This document shows positions 34,115 to 40,925 of a stretch of 49,481 nt of DNA, piece after piece. The notes beneath the pieces were generated by a model. The model made no database searches, was not told the DNA's origin, and saw only the letters and a program-made list of their open reading frames with translations. This stretch comes from Verrucomicrobiota bacterium. GTDB lineage: Bacteria > Verrucomicrobiota > Verrucomicrobiia > Chthoniobacterales > Terrimicrobiaceae. The DNA lies in NCBI GenBank assembly GCA_009886045.1, contig VFJO01000181.1, forward strand, positions 1 through 49,481. Direction: 5' to 3'. The position numbers and the translations under genes are program-made. How positions within the stretch are numbered: the first letter of the stretch is position 1; the number at the start of each line of letters is the position of its first letter.

Positions 34115-34350
34115 TGGATATAGCTTTCCTCGAAAACAAGGCTGAAAAGCGTTATATCATTGAACTTCAATCTTCTTCAGCGGAGAAGGCCATTCAAATG
34201 CTTCAAAGATTTCTTACTCCAAGAGTGGCTGAACAAGCTCTTTCCCATCCAGATGCTGAAGTTCGGAACCTTGCTTTGCGTTATCTCCGTGAATTGGCGA
34301 ACGACAATGATCCCTTTGCCGCTGAAATCTTAAAATCCATCGGTCCATAG
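34111..34350 (+). CDS. C-terminal part of the split nucleotidyltransferase-like gene
   Basis: The frame has 79 residues, starting MMDIAFLENKAEKRY. Reading the same frame upstream gives RDKD directly before, which completes the usual R-x-KD-x-x-DI-x-FLE block of nucleotidyltransferase-like proteins. The rest is helical and resembles a short C-terminal domain. Its ATG overlaps the stop of the upstream frame as ATGA, so it may be translated separately by coupling. As a stand-alone protein it has no recognisable function. Confidence 0.5.
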   Translation: MMDIAFLENKAEKRYIIELQSSSAEKAIQMLQRFLTPRVAEQALSHPDAEVRNLALRYLRELANDNDPFAAEILKSIGP

Positions 34351-34394
34351 TTCCGTTTTGAAAAATCCGAGTTTCCGTGTAATCGAGTAATCAT

Positions 34395-34633
34395 ATGAAT
34401 GTCACGATCAGTCTTGATGACGAAGTCTGCCGCTTGACAAGGCACAGGGCGGTGGATGCAAAAACATCTCTCTCAGGTTGGTTGGCGCAATTAGTGAAAA
34501 AAGAAGTGCTCAAAAGCGAACCTCGCCGCGAAGCGAACTTGCTCGATCTTTTAGGAGACTCCGAAGCGGGGTAGGTTGACTTGGAAATCCCACGATTCAA
34601 AGAAAGCCTGGCACCTGCCGATCTGCATGCCTG
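34395..34633 (+). pseudogene. VapB-like antitoxin gene interrupted by an amber codon
   Basis: The frame MNVTISLDDEVCRLTRHRA... is a ribbon-helix-helix antitoxin start. It runs 59 codons to TAG at 34572-34574 and then continues in frame as VDLEIPRFKESLAPADLHA to a TGA that overlaps the toxin ATG by 8 bases. That overlap suggests the original antitoxin reached the TGA and that the TAG is a later nonsense mutation. The shorter 59-residue product, if made, would keep the DNA-binding half and lose the part that usually wraps the toxin. Confidence 0.6.
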
Positions 34634-35061
34634 AATTCCTGCTCGATACAAATGTGGTATCCAAGTTGAGGCGCGCCAAAAAATGCGATCCGTCCGTTGC
34701 AGCGTAGCAAGCGGCTCAACTCGTCGAATCCTGCTACCTGAGCGTGATTTCCTTGATGGAAATTAGACTCGGCATCGAAATGGCAAAACGCCGTGACGCC
34801 GTCGGAGCAAACGCGCTCGCCAGGTAGTATGAAGGACAGTTGAAAGCCGGCTTCGCAGGGAGAATTCTCGGTGCTAATGAGTTCGTTGCCGAAGAGTGTG
34901 CCACCTTGCATGCAAAACGAGCCCGCCCCTTTCGCGATGCCCTCATTCTTGCCACGGCGAAAGTGCATCGATTGACCGTTGTCACGCGAAATGAGATCGA
35001 CTTCATCGATGAAGGAACACCGGTGCTCAACCCTTGGAATTTTCTAAAATCTGTTCGCTAA
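34627..35061 (+). pseudogene. VapC/FitB-type PIN toxin gene with two in-frame amber codons
   Basis: The 144-codon frame has PIN-domain features: FLLDTNVVSKLRRAKKCDP with the first catalytic Asp, YLSVISLMEIRLGIE with the Glu, PFRDALILATA with the third acidic residue, and RLTVVTRNEIDF and LNPW at the end. TAG codons interrupt it at 34705-34707 (after PSVAA) and 34825-34827 (after ANALAR). In FitB-type proteins both positions usually carry Trp, so each is explained by TGG to TAG. There are no frameshifts and the length is normal. It is very likely inactive. Confidence 0.75.
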
Positions 35062-35251
35062 AAACCCCATCACCACATGAAAATCCTCCTCACTAGAATC
35101 TGCGGCTTCGCTGGATCTGTCATCACACGCACGCTGCTCGAGCATCGAGCCGATCTCCAAATCTTCTGCCTCGACAACCTCTCGCGTCCAGGCAGTGAGG
35201 CGAATCTGGAATCCCTCCGCGCGCTGGGCTGCGACATCCGCATCGGCGATG
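35056..35251 (+). repeat. Inverted partial copy of the second epimerase gene start
   Basis: These 196 bases are nearly identical to the complement of 38557-38751, including about 20 bases before the ATG and the first 58 codons of the epimerase. Differences are few (for example one extra A, and G to A in codon 7). The two copies face each other across 3.3 kb. The left copy is abruptly joined to unrelated sequence at 35252. Confidence 0.85.
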
Positions 35252-35499
35252 CGTGTCGAGAGGGTGCGGGTGGCGTATTTTTCGAGTTGCTGGGAGTGGA
35301 TCGTTTGGATGCCATCGCGGGCGGCGCGGGCATTAAGCATGGCGTCAAGCTGGTAGAGTGTGCGAGCGAGGCCGGTCGTGCCACCGGAGCTCGTGAGAAT
35401 GGCATTTTTCCCCTTGTAGGAAATCGTGGTGGTGGCTTTTGCGGCGGGTATCTCTGCCCAGCCGAGGCGGTATTCGGCTTGGAATGGGCGGACAATTAA
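35077..35499 (+). pseudogene. Chimeric ORF: epimerase N-terminal fragment joined to antisense sequence
   Basis: Codons 1-58 match the start of the epimerase at 38731, with the Rossmann strand and TRICGFAGSV, where the first Gly of the motif has become Arg. From codon 59 the frame is only the complement of a DUF3108-like fragment and resembles nothing. The ORF is therefore an accident of rearrangement. The retained part lacks every catalytic residue. Confidence 0.75.
35252..35499 (-). pseudogene. DUF3108-like gene fragment
   Basis: Reading minus from about 35492, one frame encodes VRPFQAEYRLGWAEIPAAKA and then a stretch with SSGGTTGLARTLYQLDAM, roughly 80 residues. This resembles the start of DUF3108 proteins, exported beta-rich proteins with the pattern GLARxLYxLDA. 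It has neither start nor end: one side joins the TetR fragment, the other the epimerase copy. Family assignment is by eye and moderate. Confidence 0.45.
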
Positions 35500-35752
35500 G
35501 AGAAAGCTGGATACCTGTCTGGCAAATCTCGTAAAGCAACTCGCCTTTGTTTTTGTAATACGAGTAGATAAATGGTTTATTTACATTTAGTTGTTCTGCC
35601 ACAGCATCTAGAGTCGTCGTTTTATACCCGTGTGTGTAAAATAAGTAGCTCGCTTCTACAAGGATACGCCGCTTCTTATAAGCTATTATCTCATCCATTA
35701 ATTGTGTCGATTTTCCAACTTTAATTACGGATTCTGGTATCAATTTTCCCAA
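35345..35752 (-). pseudogene. Truncated TetR-family regulator
   Basis: Residues 20-84 form the TetR helix-turn-helix domain: RILVEASYLFYTHGYKTTTL, then DAVAEQLNVNKPFIYSYYKNKGELL. After residue 84 (base 35500) the frame enters DUF3108-like sequence out of register and ends in an unrelated tail. The ligand-binding domain (about 120 residues) is missing, so it could at best bind DNA without responding. It lies seven bases downstream of the alcohol dehydrogenase gene on the same strand. An intact version may once have regulated that gene. Confidence 0.7.
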
Positions 35753-35759
35753 CTTGCGA

Positions 35760-36935
35760 TTAACCCATCGCTGTCCGCAGGATGCTCATTACATCCTCGG
35801 ATTTGTTTATCGGACGTGGGTTTGTGCGTCCACAGATGTCTTCAAGAGTATAATCAGCGATCAGTTGCAACTGGTTTTCGGTAACCCCCACTTCACGCAA
35901 TGATCGCGGCATACCTAGGCCTCGGATTAGCGTATCCAGCAACTCCGACGCCGATTTGCTTGAATCGCCCAAACATGCGCTGATCCGCTTTTGTCGGTGC
36001 GCGTTCACTTCAACGTTGTAAGCCTGAACAAAGGGTGACATCACGCAAGAAGTGTACCCATGGGGGACATTGCATGTGCCGCCCAATACATGCCCGATAG
36101 CATGGCTTGCCCCCATCGGGACGCCTGCAATAATCGGGATCATCGACTGCCATGCCCCGATTTGGCATTTCAGACGCGCGTCAAGATTCTCAGGATTTGC
36201 TTTAACTTCCCACAAGCCCTCGGCAAGTAGGCGCAGCGCGCTGTCCGCCAGCCCATCGCAGAAATCATTAGAAAGCATCGACGCCAGCGTTTCCGTGGCA
36301 TGATCCACTGAACGAACACCGGTCGATAACCAAAGCCATTCAGGCGTATGCAAAGTAATTGCCGGATCAAGCACGACGCAAACAGGAACCATGTCACGTT
36401 GGGAATAAGCCTGCTTTTGCTTTATTTTTTCGTCGGTTGCGCCAGAAAGCGGGTTAAACTCTCCGCCCGAAAGGGTTGTCGGGACACAAATCGCGCGAAC
36501 ATCCGGGCCATCAAATACTGGGTTCGTCACAGTTCCGTCTTCTTCCACACGGGTGCGAAAATTATCAAACTGCTCTACCGTTGTGATATTGTGCTTGAGG
36601 CAGATGAGCATGATTTTTCCTGCATCCGTCACGGATCCACCGCCAACTGTAACAATGAGATCCGCGCCCACCGACCGCGCATGTTCCGCTGCCTTAAGAA
36701 TTTCACAACGAGGTGCATGCGGATGGATGCCGTCATGGGTAGCAATGTGGCTCGAGCCTAATGCAGCCTCGATTCGACGGATCTCGTCCGTTTTCTGGTT
36801 AAGATGTGAACTGGCCAAGATGAAAACCTTGCGGCCGCCGCGATTAGACGACTCTTCAGCAACAGCCTCTGCTGCCGGCATTCCAAGCGAAACGCGTTCT
36901 GTCGCACTTAAAACGACTTGTGATTTAACTAACAT
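35760..36935 (-). CDS. Iron-containing alcohol dehydrogenase family protein
   Basis: The protein has 391 residues of the group III alcohol dehydrogenase/maleylacetate reductase superfamily. The nucleotide-binding motif GGGSVTDAGK and ICVPTTLSGGEFNPLSGATD are typical. The metal His residues are present in VDHATE, GASHAIGH and VPHGYTS. The Asp that supplies the first metal ligand in FucO-type enzymes (D-x3-H) aligns with Arg here (GVRSVDHA), closer to maleylacetate-reductase-like members, which work without iron. The substrate is unknown. It is the only long intact gene within the damaged stretch between the two epimerases. Confidence 0.85.
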   Translation of the reverse strand: MLVKSQVVLSATERVSLGMPAAEAVAEESSNRGGRKVFILASSHLNQKTDEIRRIEAALGSSHIATHDGIHPHAPRCEILKAAEHARSVGADLIVTVGGGSVTDAGKIMLICLKHNITTVEQFDNFRTRVEEDGTVTNPVFDGPDVRAICVPTTLSGGEFNPLSGATDEKIKQKQAYSQRDMVPVCVVLDPAITLHTPEWLWLSTGVRSVDHATETLASMLSNDFCDGLADSALRLLAEGLWEVKANPENLDARLKCQIGAWQSMIPIIAGVPMGASHAIGHVLGGTCNVPHGYTSCVMSPFVQAYNVEVNAHRQKRISACLGDSSKSASELLDTLIRGLGMPRSLREVGVTENQLQLIADYTLEDICGRTNPRPINKSEDVMSILRTAMG

Positions 36936-37389
36936 AAAAAATTCCCAACGTTTTGCTGAAACATATATTACAAGGTAGCCTGGTTTTCCTGCGGGTCAAA
37001 TTGTAACGTGTGGAATTAATGGCGAGGATGCTTTTACACTGCGGGTCCGACATCTGCGATTTCGTGCTTCGGCTTAGCGCAAATCAAGGATGACCTGGTA
37101 TCTTGCAATTCCTCTGAGTGCCAAGATGGCATCTCCAAAGCGCTCTGATCCGCACTAAGTTCTTGCCAAAGGATTACCATCAGTTTTAACTACTCAACAC
37201 GAGGTAATTGTTTTGGGTCCGCAGCGCTCCTGGAATCAACTTACTGCGATGTGGACGACGGGCAAGTATTTTTCTGCCAAACGTCCCCTATGAGGTATCC
37301 CTGCTTGCTTCTGGCGCAGAGAGTGCACAAGCAGCCTTCTGCGGCAGAAGCACATTATGAAGATGTTTAAGATTAACGCCCTTTTTGAA
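36936..37389. other. 454-base noncoding stretch
   Basis: I see no frame with protein-like sequence and no clear hairpin or repeat. The side next to 36935 must hold the promoter of the alcohol dehydrogenase. An A/T-rich segment, TGTAATATAT on minus, lies about 30 bases before its ATG, but the spacing to a TTGACC upstream is too long for a standard promoter. Confidence 0.4.
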
Positions 37390-37518
37390 CTATAATTTTT
37401 TGGCGTCGATGTCGAAAAGCCAGTTGATCGCACCCTTGACTTTCTGCAGATCTGCATCTGTTAGTCGTCCACTCTGCTCTTTGACGCGTTCGCTCCCGCT
37501 CATACTCGATTGTGGCAT
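37390..37518 (-). CDS. Short CsbD-like remnant
   Basis: This 42-codon frame ends the intergenic stretch. Residues SERVKEQSGRLTDADLQKVKG resemble the VKExWGKLTDDDLxxIxGK core of CsbD stress proteins. The N-terminal half of the usual 60-70 residues is missing or unrelated (MPQSSMSG), and the end, INWLFDIDAKKL, does not fit. No ribosome binding site is visible. I take it for a remnant or a diverged small protein. Confidence 0.35.
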   Translation of the reverse strand: MPQSSMSGSERVKEQSGRLTDADLQKVKGAINWLFDIDAKKL

Positions 37519-37648
37519 TTCTGCTGCATTTGGGTCTAAACAGGAATCGAGCGTTTGAGGAAACACAAGGTGGAGCAGGCGTTGCTTGGTAAATGGAAAA
37601 AGCCCTACTGCAAAGCAGGTTTTCGTTCTGAAATAGCCGGGTTGCGTT

Positions 37649-38731
37649 TCAGCGCGTGACGAGATCGAGCCAGTTGGGATTCGTTTCGGCGTGGCTGTGG
37701 ATTTCTTCGAGGATTTGGGGCAAGGCCGTGGTGGGCTTCCAGGCCCAGGCTTCTTGCGCGAGGCTGGGATCGAGGATGGCCCAGGGGATGTCAAAGGGGC
37801 GGCTGGATTGGTCGCTGGAGATCAAGTTGGGATCGTGTGCGGGATTTGCGAGGCCGATTTTTTCTGCGCACCATGCGGAGAGTTCGCGGAGGGAGATAGC
37901 GTTTTTGTGGCCTCCGGCGAGGTTGATGGTGCGGGGTTTTTCGGTGCCGCGAAAATCCATCTGCCTGAGGAGGAGCGGCACGATGTCGCGGGGATGCAGG
38001 CAGTCGCGCACTTGCAGGCCTGAGCCGCCGAAGCCGATGTATTTCAGCGGACGCTGGGCGCGCCACGAGTGGATCCAGAAGGAGAAGATGCCTTGGTCGG
38101 CTTTTCCAAATTGCCCTGCCCCGGCGAGGACGCCGCAGCGGTTGATCCAAACGGGAAATCCGTAGGCGTCACCGTATTCCAAAGCGAGCCATTCGGAGCA
38201 GAGCTTCGTGCTTCCGTAGAGGCTGATCGGGGGCGCGGTGGAGAAGGTTTCTGTGATTCCTCTGCGGGACCATCCGGGGCCTGACGCGAGGGATGGCAAC
38301 TCGAAGCGCGCGCGGGTTGTTTCCATGGGCAAACCGGCGAGCTCGCCGATCGAATACACACGGCTTGTGGAGAGTAATGTGAAGCCGGCTTTCCAGGTTT
38401 TGCAAAGCTCGAGGAGGTTCACCGTGCCGTAGAGATTTTGGTCCACCAGATCACGGCTCGACGAGCCATCAACGCCTGCGAGAACGCTGGGATTGGCCGC
38501 GCAGTCGATGATCCAATCCACCGCCGGAAGGCTTTCAAGCAAAGTCCGGTCGCGCACATCGCCGATGCGGATGTCGCAGCCCAGCGCGCGGAGGGATTCC
38601 AGATTCGTCTCACTGCCTGGACGCGAGAGGTTGTCGAGGCCGAGGATTTGAAGGTCGGCTCGATGCTCAAGCAGCGTGCGTGTGATGACGGATCCAGCGA
38701 AGCCGCAGATTCCAGTGAGGAGAATTTTCAT
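37649..38731 (-). CDS. NAD-dependent sugar-nucleotide epimerase/dehydratase
   Basis: This is a second extended short-chain dehydrogenase, 360 residues. It has the Rossmann motif TGICGFAGSVITR, IIDCAANPSVLAG, the catalytic STSRVYSIGELAG region and PISLYGSTKLCSEWLALEYG with the Tyr-x3-Lys pair. The body and the phrase RCGVLAGAGQFGK relate it to CDP-paratose 2-epimerase-like proteins, as is its counterpart at 32381. The frame is open 17 codons further upstream, but similarity begins at MKILLTG. The first 58 codons are duplicated in inverse orientation at 35077. The two epimerases probably acted in one pathway for a surface sugar. Confidence 0.85.
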   Translation of the reverse strand: MKILLTGICGFAGSVITRTLLEHRADLQILGLDNLSRPGSETNLESLRALGCDIRIGDVRDRTLLESLPAVDWIIDCAANPSVLAGVDGSSSRDLVDQNLYGTVNLLELCKTWKAGFTLLSTSRVYSIGELAGLPMETTRARFELPSLASGPGWSRRGITETFSTAPPISLYGSTKLCSEWLALEYGDAYGFPVWINRCGVLAGAGQFGKADQGIFSFWIHSWRAQRPLKYIGFGGSGLQVRDCLHPRDIVPLLLRQMDFRGTEKPRTINLAGGHKNAISLRELSAWCAEKIGLANPAHDPNLISSDQSSRPFDIPWAILDPSLAQEAWAWKPTTALPQILEEIHSHAETNPNWLDLVTR

Positions 38732-38751
38732 GTGGTGATGGGGTTTTAGCG
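38557..38751 (-). repeat. Right copy of the inverted epimerase-start duplication
   Basis: The copy covers the start of the intact epimerase gene plus about 20 bases of its leader. Its counterpart is 35056-35251 on plus. Homology stops at the GGCGATG after codon 58 on one side and at CGCTAAAA upstream on the other. Confidence 0.85.
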
Positions 38752-38778
38752 TTTTGCCGTGGGATGAGGAGGGAAAAA

Positions 38779-39075
38779 TCAACGACCTCGCAATGTCGAG
38801 TTCATCGCAGTAAACACTTCATAAACAATTGAGCGTCGCTCACAAAAAAGACAGTCGATCTCAATAGTGCCGGTGGATTGTTCCTCGCGATAGGCGAGGA
38901 TAACCCGATATGAGCGCACTCGAAGTCTGAAGAATCCTTGGAGCTCATGCTCCAAGGCCTTGATGTCGCCCTTTTCATCTTCAAGCAGGCGCAGCGCTTG
39001 GCGCAGACGCTTTCTCGGTTCGGGAGCGAGACACAGGACGAACCTCCTGACTTGCTCCGAGATGTTGACCTTCAT
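38779..39075 (-). CDS. RelE/ParE-family toxin
   Basis: The protein has 98 residues with the RelE/ParE fold pattern: an N-terminal strand (MKVNISEQVRRFVL), two helices (PEPRKRLRQALRLLEDEKGD), then strands HELQGFFRLRVRSYRVILAY and a C-terminal strand. The basic residues in RLRVRSYRVI match positions needed for mRNA cleavage in RelE or gyrase binding in ParE. Its ATG overlaps the antitoxin stop (ATGA) and it is the second gene, the usual order. No damage is seen, unlike the vapBC pair 4 kb away. Confidence 0.85.
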   Translation of the reverse strand: MKVNISEQVRRFVLCLAPEPRKRLRQALRLLEDEKGDIKALEHELQGFFRLRVRSYRVILAYREEQSTGTIEIDCLFCERRSIVYEVFTAMNSTLRGR

Positions 39076-39323
39076 GGAGCTTCGTCAAGAGAATCAAGCG
39101 GCAGGAATTTCGTCTTGCCCGCTTTGTAGTCTCGGATCGCATCCATTGCTTCGGGGTTCGCCATGATTTCCATGGTCTCCAGCATGGCTTCAAATCTCTC
39201 GGGTGAAAGAATGTAACCCACTGTTTTGTCGCGGCGGGTTATAATAACCGTCTGCTCTTCCGCCTCGCGCAGAATAGCGGGCAGTCCAGCTTGAGCTTCT
39301 GTGACTGAGTATGTAATCGCCAT
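39072..39323 (-). CDS. Phd/YefM-family antitoxin
   Basis: The protein has 83 residues. The N-terminal half, ITYSVTEAQAGLPAILREAE then TVIITRRDKTVGYILSPERF, is the Phd/YefM DNA-binding fold. The acidic C-terminal part (residues 50-83) would wrap and neutralise the toxin. It precedes the RelE/ParE toxin with an ATGA overlap. A convincing promoter and an adjacent small palindrome lie directly upstream, consistent with autoregulation by the toxin-antitoxin complex. Confidence 0.88.
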   Translation of the reverse strand: MAITYSVTEAQAGLPAILREAEEQTVIITRRDKTVGYILSPERFEAMLETMEIMANPEAMDAIRDYKAGKTKFLPLDSLDEAP

Positions 39324-39330
39324 AACAACC

Positions 39331-39359
39331 TATATAGAATGTGTGTCGTTTAAAAGCAA
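39331..39359 (-). promoter_or_regulatory. Sigma70-type promoter of the toxin-antitoxin operon
   Basis: On minus, TTGCTT (39354-39359) is followed after exactly 17 bases by TATATA (39331-39336), which ends 7 bases before the antitoxin ATG. The spacing is ideal and both hexamers are close to consensus. The short leader implies a nearly leaderless mRNA. Confidence 0.5.
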
Positions 39360-39369
39360 GCTGAGCTTG
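39357..39369. promoter_or_regulatory. Possible operator palindrome of the toxin-antitoxin operon
   Basis: CAAGC-TGA-GCTTG is a perfect 5-base inverted repeat overlapping the edge of the -35 element. Antitoxins of this family bind short palindromes at their promoter, so it is a reasonable operator candidate. Confidence 0.35.
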
Positions 39370-39411
39370 TCTCACCGTAGTCGCCCAGCGGGAGCTAGTG
39401 AGTCAAAGGAT

Positions 39412-39739
39412 AGGGCGACAGGCGAGGCATTAAGTGGACCCGCCGCGCTTAATCCAAAGAAATATGTGATGCCATCTGCGTCGGCAGATGCCTCAAAATT
39501 CAAGGATTTTGCTGATTCTGTCACCAAGCATATTGAAGCCGTTGAGAGTATGAACCGACTACGAGGCACAGGAACTTCACCGCACCCGATCTTTGGAAAG
39601 TTTTGTTGCGCACAAATGAAACTGTATGTTTGCTTTCCACTTGGGCTTGCACTTGCCACAGGCGGAGTATGTAGTGGATAAGGCAAGAGCCGCACAGTCG
39701 GAAGGAGGCAACGCGCTAGCGCGCGTGACCCACCCTTGA
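39412..39739 (+). pseudogene. Frameshifted and truncated DinB-like gene remnant
   Basis: One frame carries ALNPKKYVMPSASADASKFK and then VTKHIEAVESMNRLRGTGTSPHPIFGKF. The HPIFGKF block is typical of DinB-like/DUF1569 proteins. Similarity then shifts near 39625 to another frame, MFAFHLGLHLPQAEYVVDKA, which fits the following helix with its metal His residues, and runs to TGA at 39737-39739. The N-terminal third is missing, and the sequence before about 39412 is the upstream region of the toxin-antitoxin pair. I infer a decayed gene. Confidence 0.45.
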
Positions 39740-39755
39740 CGCTCAGCAAAAAAAT

Positions 39756-40106
39756 ATGACCTACCTAGTTAAAGTCGTCGTCAGTGCATTGTTGATTGTT
39801 GGCATCACGGAGGCAACAAAGAGATTTGGATTCTGGGGATCGCTTCTGGCATCGTTACCTCTCCTGTCTTTGATTTCGATGCTTTGGATTTACATTGATA
39901 CAAAAGACATCCAAAAGATTTCCGCATTTTCCATACAGGTTTTTTGGTTTGTGATTCCTTCCCTTGGCTTGTTTGCTTCCCTTCCTTGGCTGCTCAGCAG
40001 ATATTCATTTTATGCGGCCCTGATCATTTCAATCGGAGTCACCATCACATTATACCTAGCCATGCTCGCGCTTTTTAGGCTGTTTCATTACAACCCCCTT
40101 GCGTGA
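39756..40106 (+). CDS. DUF3147-like small membrane protein
   Basis: The protein has 116 residues, almost entirely hydrophobic, with four predicted membrane helices. The start YLVKVVVSALLIVGITEATK and the phrase GSLLASLPLLSLISMLWIYIDT match the DUF3147 family of small inner-membrane proteins, function unknown. It follows the DinB-like remnant by 16 bases and ends just before the strong hairpin that faces the ribosomal operon. Confidence 0.8.
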   Translation: MTYLVKVVVSALLIVGITEATKRFGFWGSLLASLPLLSLISMLWIYIDTKDIQKISAFSIQVFWFVIPSLGLFASLPWLLSRYSFYAALIISIGVTITLYLAMLALFRLFHYNPLA

Positions 40107-40116
40107 TGTAAAAATC

Positions 40117-40149
40117 AAAAAACGCGTCCTGCGAACAGGACGCGTTTTT
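40117..40149. terminator. Bidirectional rho-independent terminator
   Basis: AAAACGCGTCCTG (40119-40131) and CAGGACGCGTTTT (40136-40148) form a perfect 13-base stem around the loop CGAA, with A-runs before and T-runs after. It would end transcription both from the DUF3147 gene on plus and from the ribosomal operon on minus. Confidence 0.9.
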
Positions 40150-40180
40150 CTCTTTGGTGGGAAACCTATTTGGCTCGGTA

Positions 40181-40792
40181 TTAACGAGCGTAAAGTTCGA
40201 CGACGAGTTGTTCGTTGACGATGGGATTGATCTCCGCGCGTGTCGGGATGCGAACGACGCTTCCACTGAGGTTGTCTTTGTCAACCAGAAGCCAGTCAGG
40301 AACAGTTACGATCTGGGTGAGTTCGACACCGCGCTTGGCTAGGCGGGTTGATTTGTCGGTGGCCTTGATAGCCACGACATCACCAGGTTTGAGATTCATG
40401 GATGAAATATTGGTCTTGCGTCCATTTACAGTAACATGGCCATGTCCCACCATCTGACGAGCGCCGCGGAGGGTTTTGGAGAAGCCCATTTTCTGGACAA
40501 CATTGTCCAAGCGGGTCTCGAGGAGCTGCAGGAGAATCTCACCTGTGACGCCACGGCGGCGGCTAGCGATTTGGAAGTAGCGGCGGAACTGCCGCTCCAG
40601 AACTCCATACTGGTGCCGGAGCTTTTGCTTCTCGGCAAGAGCGATCGAGTAGTCGGTCTGCTTGCGGCGAGAGCCCTTTGGACCATGCTGGCCGGGAGGG
40701 TAGTTTTTATTTTCGAATGCTTTGGGTGAGCCACTGATGAGAACGCCGTAGCGGCGGCTGACTTTAGTTTTGGGTCCGGTGTAACGTGCCAT
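40181..40792 (-). CDS. rpsD: 30S ribosomal protein S4
   Basis: S4 is a primary 16S rRNA binder of the 30S body. The 203 residues begin MARYTGPKTKVSRRYGVLI. The N-terminal zinc-finger cysteines seen in some S4 proteins are absent, so it is the zinc-free form. The S4 RNA-binding domain spans about 94-155 (RLDNVVQKMGFSKTLRGARQ, then VNGRKTNISS). It is the last gene of the operon; rpoA, which usually follows, is not here. It is 133 bases from rpsK, a longer gap than elsewhere in the operon, with a 10-base inverted repeat (AGTTTTAAGT and complement). Confidence 0.97.
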   Translation of the reverse strand: MARYTGPKTKVSRRYGVLISGSPKAFENKNYPPGQHGPKGSRRKQTDYSIALAEKQKLRHQYGVLERQFRRYFQIASRRRGVTGEILLQLLETRLDNVVQKMGFSKTLRGARQMVGHGHVTVNGRKTNISSMNLKPGDVVAIKATDKSTRLAKRGVELTQIVTVPDWLLVDKDNLSGSVVRIPTRAEINPIVNEQLVVELYAR

Positions 40793-40925
40793 GAAGAGTT
40801 ATAAGTTTTAAGTGATGAAGTTTTAAGTTGGTGAGGTGTGAGTAGAGTTTGAGGCTTCGAGTCTGCTGCGTGGCTTGGTTTGTTTTCTTAATACTTAAGA
40901 CTGGAAACTTAAAACTCCTACTAGA

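Noticed and set aside
34395-35061. UAG recoded as a sense codon
   Set aside because: Essential genes in the window (secY, rpsM, lpxA, HU) end in TAG; local gene decay explains the amber codons better.
37236-37457. 73-codon minus-strand ORF at the end of the noncoding stretch
   Set aside because: Composition is not protein-like, and it overlaps the more plausible CsbD-like frame.
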